The notes under the pieces were generated by a model. The model had not been told where the DNA came from and did not search any database. It saw nothing but the letters and a program-made list of their open reading frames with translations. A stretch of 64,000 bases of DNA from Astropecten irregularis (lineage: Eukaryota; Echinodermata; Asteroidea; Paxillosida; Astropectinidae), in the NCBI GenBank assembly GCA_963971285.1, contig OZ020256.1:8620541-8684540 (forward strand), in the 5' to 3' direction. Numbering within the stretch: position 1 is the first letter of the stretch; the number at the start of each line of letters is the position of its first letter. This document shows, piece after piece, positions 35,241-48,200 of this stretch. The position numbers and the translations under genes were made by a program.

Positions 35241-35984
35241 TTATGCATTGAGCTTTGAGCTTTGAGCTTTGAGCTTTGAGCTTTGAGCTTTGAGCTTTGA
35301 GCTTTGACCTGTGAGCTTTGAGCTTTGAGCTTTGAGCCGTGAGTTGTGAGCTTTGAGCTGTGAGCTTTGAGCTTTGAGCTTTGAGCTTTGAGCTTTGAGC
35401 CGTGAGTTGTGAGCTTTGAGCTTTGAGCTTTGAGCTTTGGGTTCGAGCTTTGAATTCTGAGCTTTGAGGTTAGAACTGTGAGCTTTTATGCATTGAGCTT
35501 TGAGCTTTGAGCTGTGAGCTGTGAGCTTTGAGCTTTGAGCTTTGAGCTTTGAGCCGTGAGTTTTGAGCTTTGAGCCGTGAGTTGTGAGCTTTGAGCTTTG
35601 AGCTTTGAGCTTTGAGCTTTGAGCTTTGGGTTCGAGCTTTGAATTCTGAGCTTTGAGGTTAGAACTGTGAGCTTTTATGCATTGAGCTTTGAGCTTTGAG
35701 CTTTGAGCTTTGAGCTTTGAGCTTTGAGCTTTGAGCTTTGAGCTTTGACCTGTGAGCTTTGAGCTTTGAGCTTTGAGCCGTGAGTTGTGAGCTTTGAGCT
35801 GTGAGCTTTGAGCTTTGAGCTTTGAACTTTGAGCTTTGAGCCGTGAGTTGTGAGCTTTGAGCTTTGAGCTTTGAGCTTTGAGCCGTGAGTTGTGAGTTGT
35901 GAGCTTTGAGCTTTGACCTGTGAGCTTTGAGCTTTGAGCTTTGAGCTTTGAGCATTGAGCTGTGAGCTTTGAGCTTTGAGCCAT
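35241..35984 (-). repeat. Conserved core module 5 (A type, start of copy 2)
   Basis: The translation is identical to module 1 over 744 bp at an offset of 21,797. The downstream marker is GAGCCGT near 36106. Confidence 0.92.
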
Positions 35985-38900
35985 GAGTTGTGAGCTTTGA
36001 GCTTTGAGCTTTGAGCTTTGAGCTTTGAGCTTTGAGCTTTGAGCTTTGAGCTTTGAGCTTTGAGCTTTGAGCTTTGAGATTTGAGCTTTGAGCTTTGAGC
36101 TTTGAGCCGTGAGCTTTGAACTGTGAGCTTTGAGCTGTGAGCTTTGAGCTTTGTGCTTTGAGCTTTGAGCTTTGAGCTTTGAGCTTTGAGCTTTGAGCTT
36201 TGAGCTTTGAGCTTTGAGCTTTGAGCCGTGAGTTGTGAGCTTTCAGCTTTCAGCTTTGAGCCGTGAGGTGTGAGCTTTGAGCTTTGAGCTTTGAGCTTTG
36301 AGCTTTGAGCTTTGAGCTTTGAGCTTTGAGCTTTGAGCTTTGAGCTTTGAGCCGTGAGTTATGAGTTGTGAGCTTTGAGCTTTGAGCTTTGAGCTTTGAG
36401 CTTTGAGCTTTGAGCTTTGAGCTTTGAGCCGTGAGTTGTGAGCTTTGAGCTTTGAGCTTTGAGCTTTGAGCTTTGAGCTTTGAGCTTTGAGCTTTGAGCT
36501 TTGAGCTTTGAGCCGTGAGTTGTGAGCTTTGAGCTTTGAGCTTTGAGCTTTTAGCTTTGAGCCGTGAGTTGTGAGTTTTGAGCTTTGACCTGTGAGCTTT
36601 GAGCTTTGAGCTTTGAGCTTTGAGCTTTGAGCTTTGAGCTTTGAGCTTTGAGCTTTGAGCTTTGAGCTTTGAGCTTTGAGCTTTGAGCCGTGAGTTGTGA
36701 GTTGTGAGCTTTGAGCTTTGACCTGTGAGCTTTGAGCTTTGAGCTTTGAGCTTTGAGCTTTGAGCTTTGAGCTTTGAGCTTTGAGCTTTGAGCTTTGAGC
36801 TTTGAGCTTTGAGCTTTGAGCTTTGAGCTGTGAGCTGTGAGCTTTGAGTTGTGAGCTTTGAGCTTTGAGCTTTGAGCTTTGAGCTTTGAGCTTTTAGCTT
36901 TGAGCTTTGAGCTTTGAGCTTTGAGCTTTGAGCTTTGAGCTTTGAGATTTGAGCTTTGAGCTTTGAGCTTTGAGCCGTGAGCTTTGAACTGTGAGCTTTG
37001 AGCTTTGAGCTTTGAGCTTTGAGCCGTGAGTTGTGAGCTTTTAGCTTTCAGCTTACAGCTTTCAGCTTTGAGCCGTGAGCTTTGAGCTTTGAGCTTTGAG
37101 CTTTGAGCTTTGAGCTTTGAGCTTTGAGCTTTGAGCTTTGAGCTTTGAGCTTTGAGCTTTGAGCTTTGAGCTTTGAGCTGTGAGCTGTGAGCTTTGAGCT
37201 TTGAGCTTTGAGCTTTGAGCCGTGAGTTATGAGTTATGAGTTGTGAGCTTTGAGCTTTGAGCTTTGAGCTTTTAGCTTTGAGCCGTGAGTTGTGAGTTGT
37301 GAGCTTTGAGCTTTGACCTGTGGCTTTGAGCTTTGAGCTTTGAGCTTTGAGCTTTGAGCTTTGAGCTTTGAGCTTTGAGCTTTGAGCTTTGAGCTTTGAG
37401 CTTTGAGCTTCTAGCTTTGACCTGTGAGCTTTGAGCTTTGAGCATTGAGCATTGAGCATTGAGCATTGAGCTTTGAGTTGTGAGCTTTGAGCTTTGAGCT
37501 TTGAGCTTTGAGCTTTGAGCTTTGAGCTTTGAGCTTTGAGCTTTGAGCTTTGAGCTGTGAGCTTTGAACTGTGAGCTTTGAGCTTTGAGCTTTGAGCTTT
37601 GAGCTTTGAGCTGTGAGCTTTGAGCTGTGAGCTTTGAGATTTGTGCTTTGAGCTTTGAGCTTTGAGCTTTGAGCTTTGAGCTTTGAGCCGTGAGTTGTGA
37701 GCTTTCAGCTTTGAGCCGTGAGGTGTGAGCTTTGAGCTTTGAGCTTTGAGCTTTGAGCTTTGAGCTTTGAGCTTTGAGCTTTGAGCTTTGAGCCGTGAGT
37801 TGTGATCTTTGAGCTTTGAGCTTTGAGCTTTGAGCTGTGAGCTTTGAGCTTTGAGCTTTGAGCTTTGACCTGTGAGCTTTGAGCTTTGAGCATTGAGCCG
37901 TGAGTTGTGAGCTTTGAGCTTTGAGCTTTGAGCTTTGGGTTCGAGCTTTGAATTCTGAGCTTTGAGGTTAGAACTGTGAGCTTTTATGCATTGAGCTGTG
38001 AGCTGTGAGCTTTGAATTCTGAGCTTTGAGGTTAGAACTGTGAGCTTTTATGCATTGAGCTTTGAGCTTTGAGCTTTGAGCTTTGAGCTTTGAGCTTTGA
38101 GCTTTGAGCTTTGAGCTTTGAGCTTTGAGCCGTGAGTTGTGAGCTTTGAGCTTTGAGCTTTGAGCTTTGGGTTCGAGCTTTGAATTCTGAGCTTTGAGGT
38201 TAGAACTGTGAGCTTTTATGCATTGAGCTTTGAGCTTTGAGCTGTGAGCTGTGAGCTTTGAGCTTTGAGCTTTGAGCCGTGAGTTTTGAGCTTTGAGCCA
38301 TGAGTTGTGAGCTTTGAGCTTTGAGCTTTGAGCTTTGAGCTTTGAGCTTTGAGCTTTGAGCTTTGAGCTTTGAGCTTTGAGCTTTGAGCTGTGAGCTTTG
38401 AACTGTGAGCTTTGAGCTTTGAGCTTTGAGATTTGAGCCGTGAGTTGTGAGCTTTTAGCTTTCAGCTTTCAGCTTTCAGCTTTGAGCCGTGAGGTGTGAG
38501 CTTTGAGCTTTGAGCTTTGAGCTTTGAGCTTTTAGCTTTGAGCTTTGAGCTTTGAGCTTTGAGCTTTGAGCTTTGAGCTTTGAGATTTGAGCTTTGAGCT
38601 TTGAGCTTTGAGCCGTGAGCTTTGAACTGTGAGCTTTGAGTTGTGAGCTTTTAGCTTTCAGCTTACAGCTTTCAGCTTTGAGCCGTGAGGTGTGAGCTTT
38701 GAGCTTTGAGCTTTGAGCTTTGAGCTTTGAGCTTTGAGCTTTGAGCTTTGAGCTTTGAGCTTTGAGCTTTGAGCTTTGAGCTTTGAGCTTTGAGCTTTGA
38801 GCTTTGAGCTTTGAGCTTTGAGCTTTGAGCTTTGAGCTTTGAGCTTTGAGCTTTGAGCTTTGAGCTTTGAGCTTTGAGCTTTGAGCTTTGAGCTTTGAGC

Positions 38901-41530
38901 TTTGAGCTTTGAGCTTTGAGCTTTGAGCTGTGAGCTGTGAGCTGTGAGCTGTGAGCTGTGAGCTTTGAGCTTTGAGCTTTGACCTGTGAGCTTTGAGCTT
39001 CTAGCTTTGACCTGTGAGCTTTTATGCATTGAGCTTTGAGCTTTGAGCTTTGAGCTTTGAGCTTTGAGCTTTGAGCTTTGAGCTTTGACCTGTGAGCTTT
39101 GAGCTTTGAGCTTTGAGCCGTGAGTTGTGAGCTTTGAGCTGTGAGCTTTGAGCTTTGAGCTTTGAGCTTTGAGCCGTGAGTTGTGAGCTTTGAGCTTTGA
39201 GCTTTGAGCTTTGGGTTCGAGCTTTGAATTCTGAGCTTTGAGGTTAGAACTGTGAGCTTTTATGCATTGAGCTTTGAGCTTTGAGCTGTGAGCTGTGAGC
39301 TGTGAGCTTTGAGCTTTGAGCTTTGAGCTTTGAGCCGTGAGTTTTGAGCTTTGAGCCGTGAGTTGTGAGCTTTGAGCTTTGAGCTTTGAGCTTTGAGCTT
39401 TGGGTTCGAGCTTTGAATTCTGAGCTTTGAGGTTAGAACTGTGAGCTTTTATGCATTGAGCTTTGAGCTTTGAGCTTTGAGCTTTGAGCTTTGAGCTTTG
39501 AGCTTTGAGCTTTGAGCTTTGACCTGTGAGCTTTGAGCTTTGAGCTTTGAGCCGTGAGTTGTGAGCTTTGAGCTGTGAGCTTTGAGCTTTGAGCTTTGAA
39601 CTTTGAGCTTTGAGCCGTGAGTTGTGAGCTTTGAGCTTTGAGCTTTGAGCTTTGGGTTCGAGCTTTGAATTCTGAGCTTTGAGGTTAGAACTGTGAGCTT
39701 TTATGCATTGAGCTTTGAGCTTTGAGCTGTGAGCTGTGAGCTTTGAGCTTTGAGCTTTGAGCTTTGAGCTTTGAGCCGTGAGTTTTGAGCTTTGAGCCAT
39801 GAGTTGTGAGCTTTGAGCTTTGAGCTTTGAGCTTTGAGCTTTGAGCTTTGAGCTTTGAGCTGTGAGCTTTGAACTGTGAGCTTTGAGCTTTGAGCTTTGA
39901 GCTTTGAGCCGTGAGTTGTGAGCTTTTAGCTTTCAGCTTTCAGCTTTCAGCTTTGAGCCGTGAGGTGTGAGCTTTGAGCTTTGAGCTTTGAGCTTTGAGC
40001 TTTTAGCTTTGAGCTTTGAGCTTTGAGCTTTGGAGCTTTGAGCCGTGAGTTGTGAGCTTTGAGCTTTGAGCTTTGAGCTTTGAGCTTTGAGCTTTGAGCT
40101 TTGAGCTTTGAGCTGTGAGCCGTGAGTTGTGAGCTTTCAGCTTTCAGCTTTGAGCCGTGAGGTGTGAGCTTTGAGCTTTGAGCTTTGAGCTTTGAGTTGT
40201 GAGCTTTGAGCTTTGAGCTTTGACCTGTGAGCTTTGAGCTTTGAGCTTTGAGCTTTGAGCTTTGAGCTTTGAGCTTTGAGCTTTGAGCTTTGAGCTGTGA
40301 GCTGTGAGCTGTGAGCTTTGTGCTTTGTGCTTTGTGCTTTGTGCTTTGAGCTTTGAGCTTTGAGCTTTGAGCTTTGAGCTTTGAGCCGTGAGGTGTGAGC
40401 TTTGAGCTTTGAGCTTTGAGCTTTGAGCCGTGAGTTGTGAGCTTTGAGCTGTGAGCTTTGAGCTTTGAGCTTTGAGCTTCTAGCTTTGACCTGTGAGCTT
40501 TGAGCTTTGAGCATTGAGTCGTGAGTTGTGAGCTTTGAGCTTTGAGCTTTGAGCTTTGAGCTTTGGGTTTGAGCTTTGAATTCTGAGCTTTGAGGTTAGA
40601 ACTGTGAGCTTTTATGCATTGAGCTTTGAGCTTTGAGCTGTGAGCTTTGAGCTTTGAGCTTTGAGCTTTGAGCTTTGAGCTTTGAGCTTTGAGTTGTGAG
40701 CTTTGAGCTTTGAGCTTTGAGCTTTGAGCTTTGAGCCGTGAGTTGTGAGCTTTGAGCTTTGAGCTTTGAGCTTTGAGCTTTGAGCTTTGAGCTTTGAGCT
40801 TTGAGCTTTGAGCTTTGAGCTTTGAGCTGTGAGCTGTGAGCTTTGAGCTGTGAGCTTTGAGCTTTGAGCTTTGACCTGTGAGCTTTGAGCTTCTAGCTTT
40901 GACCTGTGAGCTTTTATGCATTGAGCTTTGAGCTTTGAGCTTTGAGCTTTGAGCTTTGAGCTTTGAGCTTTGAGCTTTGACCTGTGAGCTTTGAGCTTTG
41001 AGCTTTGAGCCGTGAGTTGTGAGCTTTGAGCTGTGAGCTTTGAGCTTTGAGCTTTGAGCTTTGAGCTTTGAGCCGTGAGTTGTGAGCTTTGAGCTTTGAG
41101 CTTTGAGCTTTGGGTTCGAGCTTTGAATTCTGAGCTTTGAGGTTAGAACTGTGAGCTTTTATGCATTGAGCTTTGAGCTTTGAGCTGTGAGCTGTGAGCT
41201 TTGAGCTTTGAGCTTTGAGCTTTGAGCCGTGAGTTTTGAGCTTTGAGCCGTGAGTTGTGAGCTTTGAGCTTTGAGCTTTGAGCTTTGAGCTTTGAGCTTT
41301 GGGTTCGAGCTTTGAATTCTGAGCTTTGAGGTTAGAACTGTGAGCTTTTATGCATTGAGCTTTGAGCTTTGAGCTTTGAGCTTTGAGCTTTGAGCTTTGA
41401 GCTTTGAGCTTTGAGCTTTGAGCTTTGAGCTTTGAGCTTTGAGCTGTGAGCTGTGAGCTTTGAGCTGTGAGCTTTGAGCTTTGAGCTTTGACCTGTGAGC
41501 TTTGAGCTTCTAGCTTTGACCTGTGAGCTT

Positions 41531-42274
41531 TTATGCATTGAGCTTTGAGCTTTGAGCTTTGAGCTTTGAGCTTTGAGCTTTGAGCTTTGAGCTTTGACCT
41601 GTGAGCTTTGAGCTTTGAGCTTTGAGCCGTGAGTTGTGAGCTTTGAGCTGTGAGCTTTGAGCTTTGAGCTTTGAGCTTTGAGCTTTGAGCCGTGAGTTGT
41701 GAGCTTTGAGCTTTGAGCTTTGAGCTTTGGGTTCGAGCTTTGAATTCTGAGCTTTGAGGTTAGAACTGTGAGCTTTTATGCATTGAGCTTTGAGCTTTGA
41801 GCTGTGAGCTGTGAGCTTTGAGCTTTGAGCTTTGAGCTTTGAGCCGTGAGTTTTGAGCTTTGAGCCGTGAGTTGTGAGCTTTGAGCTTTGAGCTTTGAGC
41901 TTTGAGCTTTGAGCTTTGGGTTCGAGCTTTGAATTCTGAGCTTTGAGGTTAGAACTGTGAGCTTTTATGCATTGAGCTTTGAGCTTTGAGCTTTGAGCTT
42001 TGAGCTTTGAGCTTTGAGCTTTGAGCTTTGAGCTTTGACCTGTGAGCTTTGAGCTTTGAGCTTTGAGCCGTGAGTTGTGAGCTTTGAGCTGTGAGCTTTG
42101 AGCTTTGAGCTTTGAACTTTGAGCTTTGAGCCGTGAGTTGTGAGCTTTGAGCTTTGAGCTTTGAGCTTTGAGCCGTGAGTTGTGAGTTGTGAGCTTTGAG
42201 CTTTGACCTGTGAGCTTTGAGCTTTGAGCTTTGAGCTTTGAGCATTGAGCTGTGAGCTTTGAGCTTTGAGCCAT
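41531..42274 (-). repeat. Conserved core module 6 (B type)
   Basis: It lies 21,797 bp from module 2 and 18,171 bp from module 3, with the marker GAGCAGT at 42401-42407. This is the only B module of copy 2. Confidence 0.92.
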
Positions 42275-45200
42275 GAGTTGTGAGCTTTGAGCTTTGAGCT
42301 TTGAGCTTTGAGCTTTGAGCTTTGAGCTTTGAGCTTTGAGCTTTGAGCTTTGAGCTTTGAGCTTTGAGCTTTGAGATTTGAGCTTTGAGCTTTGAGCTTT
42401 GAGCAGTGAGCTTTGAACTGTGAGCTTTGAGCTGTGAGCTTTGAGCTTTGTGCTTTGAGCTTTGAGCTTTGAGCTTTGAGCTTTGAGCTTTGAGCTTTGA
42501 GCTTTGAGCTTTGAGCTTTGAGCCGTGAGTTGTGAGCTTTCAGCTTTCAGCTTTGAGCCGTGAGGTGTGAGCTTTGAGCTTTGAGCTTTGAGCTTTGAGC
42601 TTTGAGCTTTGAGCTTTGAGCTTTGAGCTTTGAGCCGTGAGTTATGAGTTGTGAGCTTTGAGCTTTGAGCTTTGAGCTTTGAGCTTTGAGCTTTGAGCTT
42701 TGAGCTTTGAGCCGTGAGTTGTGAGCTTTGAGCTTTGAGCTTTGAGCTTTGAGCTTTGAGCTTTGAGCTTTGAGCTTTGAGCTTTGAGCTTTGAGCTTTG
42801 AGCCGTGAGTTGTGAGCTTTGAGCTTTGAGCTTTGAGCTTTTAGCTTTGAGCCGTGAGTTGTGAGTTTTGAGCTTTGACCTGTGAGCTTTGAGCTTTGAG
42901 CTTTGAGCTTTGAGCTTTGAGCTTTGAGCTTTGAGCTTTGAGCTTTGAGCTTTGAGCTTTGAGCTTTGAGCTTTGAGCTTTGAGCCGTGAGTTGTGAGTT
43001 GTGAGCTTTGAGCTTTGACCTGTGAGCTTTGAGCTTTGAGCTTTGAGCTTTGAGCTTTGAGCTTTGAGCTTTGAGCTTTGAGCTTTGAGCTTTGAGCTTT
43101 GAGCTTTGAGCTTTGAGCTTTGAGCTTTGAGCTTTGAGCTTTGAGCTTTGAGCTTTGAGCTGTGAGCTGTGAGCTTTGAGTTGTGAGCTTTGAGCTTTGA
43201 GCTTTGAGCTTTGAGCTTTGAGCTTTTAGCTTTGAGCTTTGAGCTTTGAGCTTTGAGCTTTGAGCTTTGAGCTTTGAGATTTGAGCTTTGAGCTTTGAGC
43301 TTTGAGCCGTGAGCTTTGAACTGTGAGCTTTGAGCTTTGAGCTTTGAGCTTTGAGCCGTGAGTTGTGAGCTTTTAGCTTTCAGCTTACAGCTTTCAGCTT
43401 TGAGCCGTGAGCTTTGAGCTTTGAGCTTTGAGCTTTGAGCTTTGAGCTTTGAGCTTTGAGCTTTGAGCTTTGAGCTTTGAGCTTTGAGCTTTGAGCTTTG
43501 AGCTTTGAGCTTTGAGCTGTGAGCTGTGAGCTTTGAGCTTTGAGCTTTGAGCTTTGAGCCGTGAGTTATGAGTTATGAGTTGTGAGCTTTGAGCTTTGAG
43601 CTTTGAGCTTTTAGCTTTGAGCCGTGAGTTGTGAGTTGTGAGCTTTGAGCTTTGACCTGTGGCTTTGAGCTTTGAGCTTTGAGCTTTGAGCTTTGAGCTT
43701 TGAGCTTTGAGCTTTGAGCTTTGAGCTTTGAGCTTTGAGCTTTGAGCTTCTAGCTTTGACCTGTGAGCTTTGAGCTTTGAGCATTGAGCATTGAGCATTG
43801 AGCATTGAGCTTTGAGTTGTGAGCTTTGAGCTTTGAGCTTTGAGCTTTGAGCTTTGAGCTTTGAGCTTTGAGCTTTGAGCTTTGAGCTGTGAGCTTTGAA
43901 CTGTGAGCTTTGAGCTTTGAGCTTTGAGCTTTGAGCTTTGAGCTGTGAGCTTTGAGCTGTGAGCTTTGAGATTTGTGCTTTGAGCTTTGAGCTTTGAGCT
44001 TTGAGCTTTGAGCCGTGAGTTGTGAGCTTTCAGCTTTGAGCCGTGAGGTGTGAGCTTTGAGCTTTGAGCTTTGAGCTTTGAGCTTTGAGCTTTGAGCTTT
44101 GAGCTTTGAGCTTTGAGCTTTGAGCCGTGAGTTGTGATCTTTGAGCTTTGAGCTTTGAGCTTTGAGCTGTGAGCTTTGAGCTTTGAGCTTTGAGCTTTGA
44201 CCTGTGAGCTTTGAGCTTTGAGCTTTGAGCTTTGAGCTGTGAGCTTTGAACTGTGAGCTTTGAGCTTTGAGCTTTGAGCTTTGAGCCGTGAGTTGTGAGC
44301 TTTTAGCTTTCAGCTTTCAGCTTTGAGCCGTGAGGTGTGAGCTTTGAGCTTTGAGCTTTGAGCTTTGAGCTTTGAGCTTTGAGCTTTGAGCTTTGAGCTG
44401 TGAGCTTTGAGCTTTGAGCCATGAGTTGTGAGCTTTGAGCTTTGAGCTATGAGCTTTGAGCTTTGAGCTTTGAGCTTTGAGCTTTGAGCTTTGAGCTGTG
44501 AGCTTTGAACTGTGAGCTTTGAGCTTTGAGCTTTGAGCTTTGAGCCGTGAGTTGTGAGCTTTTAGCTTTCAGCTTTCAGCTTTGAGCCGTGAGGTGTGAG
44601 CTTTGAGCTTTGAGCTTTGAGCTTTGAGCTTTGAGCTTTGAGCTTTGAGCTTTGAGCTTTGAGCTTTGAGCTTTGAGCTTTGAGATTTGAGCTTTGAGCT
44701 TTGAGCTTTGAGCTTTGAGCTTTGAGCTTTGAGCTTTGAGCTTTGAGCTTTGAGCTTTGAGCCGTGAGTTGTGAGCTTTGAGCTTTGAGCTTTGAGCTTT
44801 GAGCTTTGAGCTTTGAGCTTTGAGCTTTGAGCTTTGAGCTTTGAGCTTTGAGCTTTGAGCCGTGAGGTGTGAGCTTTGAGCTTTGAGCTTTGAGCTTTGA
44901 GCTTTGAACTTTGAGCTTTGAGCTTTGAGCCGTGAGCTTTGACCTGTGAGCTTTGAGATTTGAGCTTTGAGCATTGAGCTGTGAGCTTTGAGCTTTGAGC
45001 CATGAGTTGTGAGCTTTGAGCTTTGAGCTTTGAGCTTTGAGCTTTGAGCTTTGAGCTGTGAGCTTTGAGCTTTGAGCTTTGAGCTTTGAGCTTTGAGCTT
45101 TGAGCTTTGAGCTTTGAGCTTTGAGCTTTGAGCTTTGAGCTTTGAGCTTTGAGCTTTGAGCTTTGAGCTTTGAGCTTTGAGCTTTGAGCTTTGAGCTTTG

Positions 45201-48200
45201 AGCTTTGAGCTTTGAGCTTTGAGCTTTGAGCTTTGAGCTTTGAGCTTTGAGCTTTGAGCTTTGAGCCGTGAGTTGTGAGCTTTCAGCTTTCAGCTTTGAG
45301 CCGTGAGGTGTGAGCTTTGAGCTTTGAGCTTTGAGCTTTGAGCTTTGAGCTTTGAGCTTTGAGTTATGAGTTGTGAGCTTTGAGCTTTGACCTGTGAGCT
45401 TTGACCTTTGAGCTTTGAGCTTTGAGCCGTGAGCTTTGAGCTTTGAGCTTTGAGCTTTGAGCTTTGAGCTTTGAGCTTTGAGCTTTGAGCTTTGAGCTTT
45501 GAGCTTTGAGCTTTGAGCCGTGAGGTGTGAGCTTTGAGCTTTGAGCTTTGAGCTTTGAGCTTTGAGCTTTGAGCTTTGAGCTTTGAGCTTTGAGCCGTGA
45601 GTTATGAGTTGTGAGCTTTGAGCTTTGACCTGTGAGCTTTGACCTTTGAGCTTTGAGCTTTGAGCCGTGAGCTTTGAGCTGTGAGCTTTGAGCTGTGAGC
45701 TGTGAGCTTTGAGCTTTGAGCTTTGAGCTTTGAGCTTTGAGCTTTGAGCCGTGAGTTGTGAGCTTTGAGCTTTGAGCTTTGAGCTTTGAGCTTTGAGCTT
45801 TGAGCTTTGAGCCGTGAGGTGTGAGCTTTGAGCTTTGAGCTTTGAGCTTTGAGCCGTGAGTTGTGAGTTGTGAGCTTTGAGCTTTGACCTGTGAGCTTTG
45901 AGCTTTGAGCTTTGAGCTTTGAGCATTGAGCTGTGAGCTTTGAGCTTTGAGCCATGAGTTGTGAGCTTTGAGCTTTGAGCTTTGAGCTTTGAGCTTTGAG
46001 CTTTGAGCTTTGAGCTTTGAGCTTTGAGCTTTGAGCTTTGAGCTTTGAGCTTTGAGCTTTGAGATTTGAGATTTGAGCTTTGAGCTTTGAGCTTTGAGCC
46101 GTGAGCTTTGAACTGTGAGCTTTGAGCTGTGAGCTTTGAGCTTTGTGCTTTGAGCTTTCAGCTTTGAGCTTTGAGCTTTGAGCTTTGAGCTTTGAGCTTT
46201 GAGCTTTGAGCTTTGAGCCGTGAGTTGTGAGCTTTCAGCTTTCAGCTTTGAGCCGTGAGGTGTGAGCTTTGAGCTTTGAGCTTTGAGCTTTGAGCTTTGA
46301 GCTTTGAGCTTTGAGCTTTGAGCTTTGAGCTTTAAGCTTTGAGCTTTGAGCCGTGAGTTATGAGTTGTGAGCTTTGAGCTTTGAGCTTTGAGCTTTGAGC
46401 TTTGAGCTTTGAGCTTTGAGCCGTGAGTTGTGAGCTTTGAGCTTTGAGCTTTGAGCTTTGAGCTTTGAGCTTTGAGCTTTGAGCTTTGAGCTTTGAGCTT
46501 TGAGCTTTGAGCTTTGAGCCGTGAGTTGTGAGCTTTGAGCTTTGAGCTTTGAGCTTTTAGCTTTGAGCCGTGAGTTGTGAGTTTTGAGCTTTGACCTGTG
46601 AGCTTTGAGCTTTGAGCTTTGAGCTTTGAGCTTTGAGCTTTGAGCTTTGAGCTTTGAGCTTTGAGCTTTGAGCTTTGAGCTTTGAGCTTTGAGCCGTGAG
46701 TTGTGAGTTGTGAGCTTTGAGCTTTGACCTGTGAGCTTTGAGCTTTGAGCTTTGAGCATTGAGCTGTGAGCTTTGAGCTTTGAGCCATGAGTTGTGAGCT
46801 TTGAGCTTTGAGCTATGAGCTTTGAGCTTTGAGCTTTGAGCTTTGAGCTTTGAGCTTTGAGCTGTGAGCTTTGAACTGTGAGCTTTGAGCTTTGAGCTTT
46901 GAGCTTTGAGCCGTGAGTTGTGAGCTTTTAGCTTTCAGCTTTCAGCTTTGAGCCGTGAGGTGTGAGCTTTGAGCTTTGAGCTTTGAGCTTTGAGCTTTGA
47001 GCTTTGAGCTTTGAGCTTTGAGCTTTGAGCTTTGAGCTTTGAGATTTGAGCTTTGAGCTTTGAGCTTTGAGCTTTGAGCTTTGAGCTTTGAGCTTTGAGC
47101 TTTGAGCTTTGAGCTTTGAGCCGTGAGTTGTGAGCTTTGAGCTTTGAGCTTTGAGCTTTGAGCTTTGAGCTTTGAGCTTTGAGCTTTGAGCTTTGAGCTT
47201 TGAGCCGTGAGTTGTGAGCTTTGAGCTTTGAGCTTTGAGCTTTGAGCTTTGAGCCGTGAGTTGTGAGTTGTGAGCTTTGAGCTTTGAGCCGTGAGTTGTG
47301 AGTTGTGAGTTGTGAGCTTTGAGCTTTGACCTGTGAGCTTTGAGCTTTGAGCTTTGAGCTTTGAGCTTTGAGCCGTGAGTTGTGAGCTTTGAGCTTTGAG
47401 CTTTGAGCTTTGAGCTTTGAGCTTTGAGCTTTGAGCTTTGAGCTTTGAGCTTTGAGCTTTGAGCTTTGAGCCGTGAGTTGTGAGCTTTGAGCTTTGAGCT
47501 TTGAGCTTTGAGCTTTGAGCCGTGAGTTGTGAGTTGTGAGCTTTGAGCTTTGAGCCGTGAGTTGTGAGTTGTGAGTTGTGAGCTTTGAGCTTTGACCTGT
47601 GAGCTTTGAGCTTTGAGCTTTGAGCTTTGAGCTTTGAGCTTTGAGCTTTGAGCTTTGAGCTTTGAGCTTTGAGCTTTGAGCTTTGAGCTTTGAGCTTTGA
47701 GCTTTGAGCTTTGAGCTTTGAGCCGTGAGTTGTGAGTTGTGAGTTGTGAGTTGTGAGCTTTGAGCTTTGACCTGTGAGCTTTGAGCTTTGAGCTTTGAGC
47801 ATTGAGCTGTGAGCTTTGAGCTTTGAGCCATGAGTTGTGAGCTTTGAGCTTTGAGCTTTGAGCTTTGAGCTTTGAGCTTTGAGCTTTGAGCTTTGAGCTT
47901 TGAGCTGTGAGCTTTGAACTGTGAGCTTTGAGCTTTGAGCTTTGAGCTTTGAGCCGTGAGTTGTGAGCTTTTAGCTTTCAGCTTTCAGCTTTGAGCCGTG
48001 AGGTGTGAGCTTTGAGCTTTGAGCTTTGAGCTTTGAGCTTTTAGCTTTGAGCTTTGAGCTTTGAGCTTTGAGCTTTGAGCTTTGAGATTTGAGCTTTGAG
48101 CTTTGAGCTTTGAGCCGTGAGCTTTGAACTGTGAGCTTTGAGCTTTGAGCTTTGAGCTTTGAGCCGTGAGTTGTGAGCTTTTAGCTTTCAGCTTACAGCT

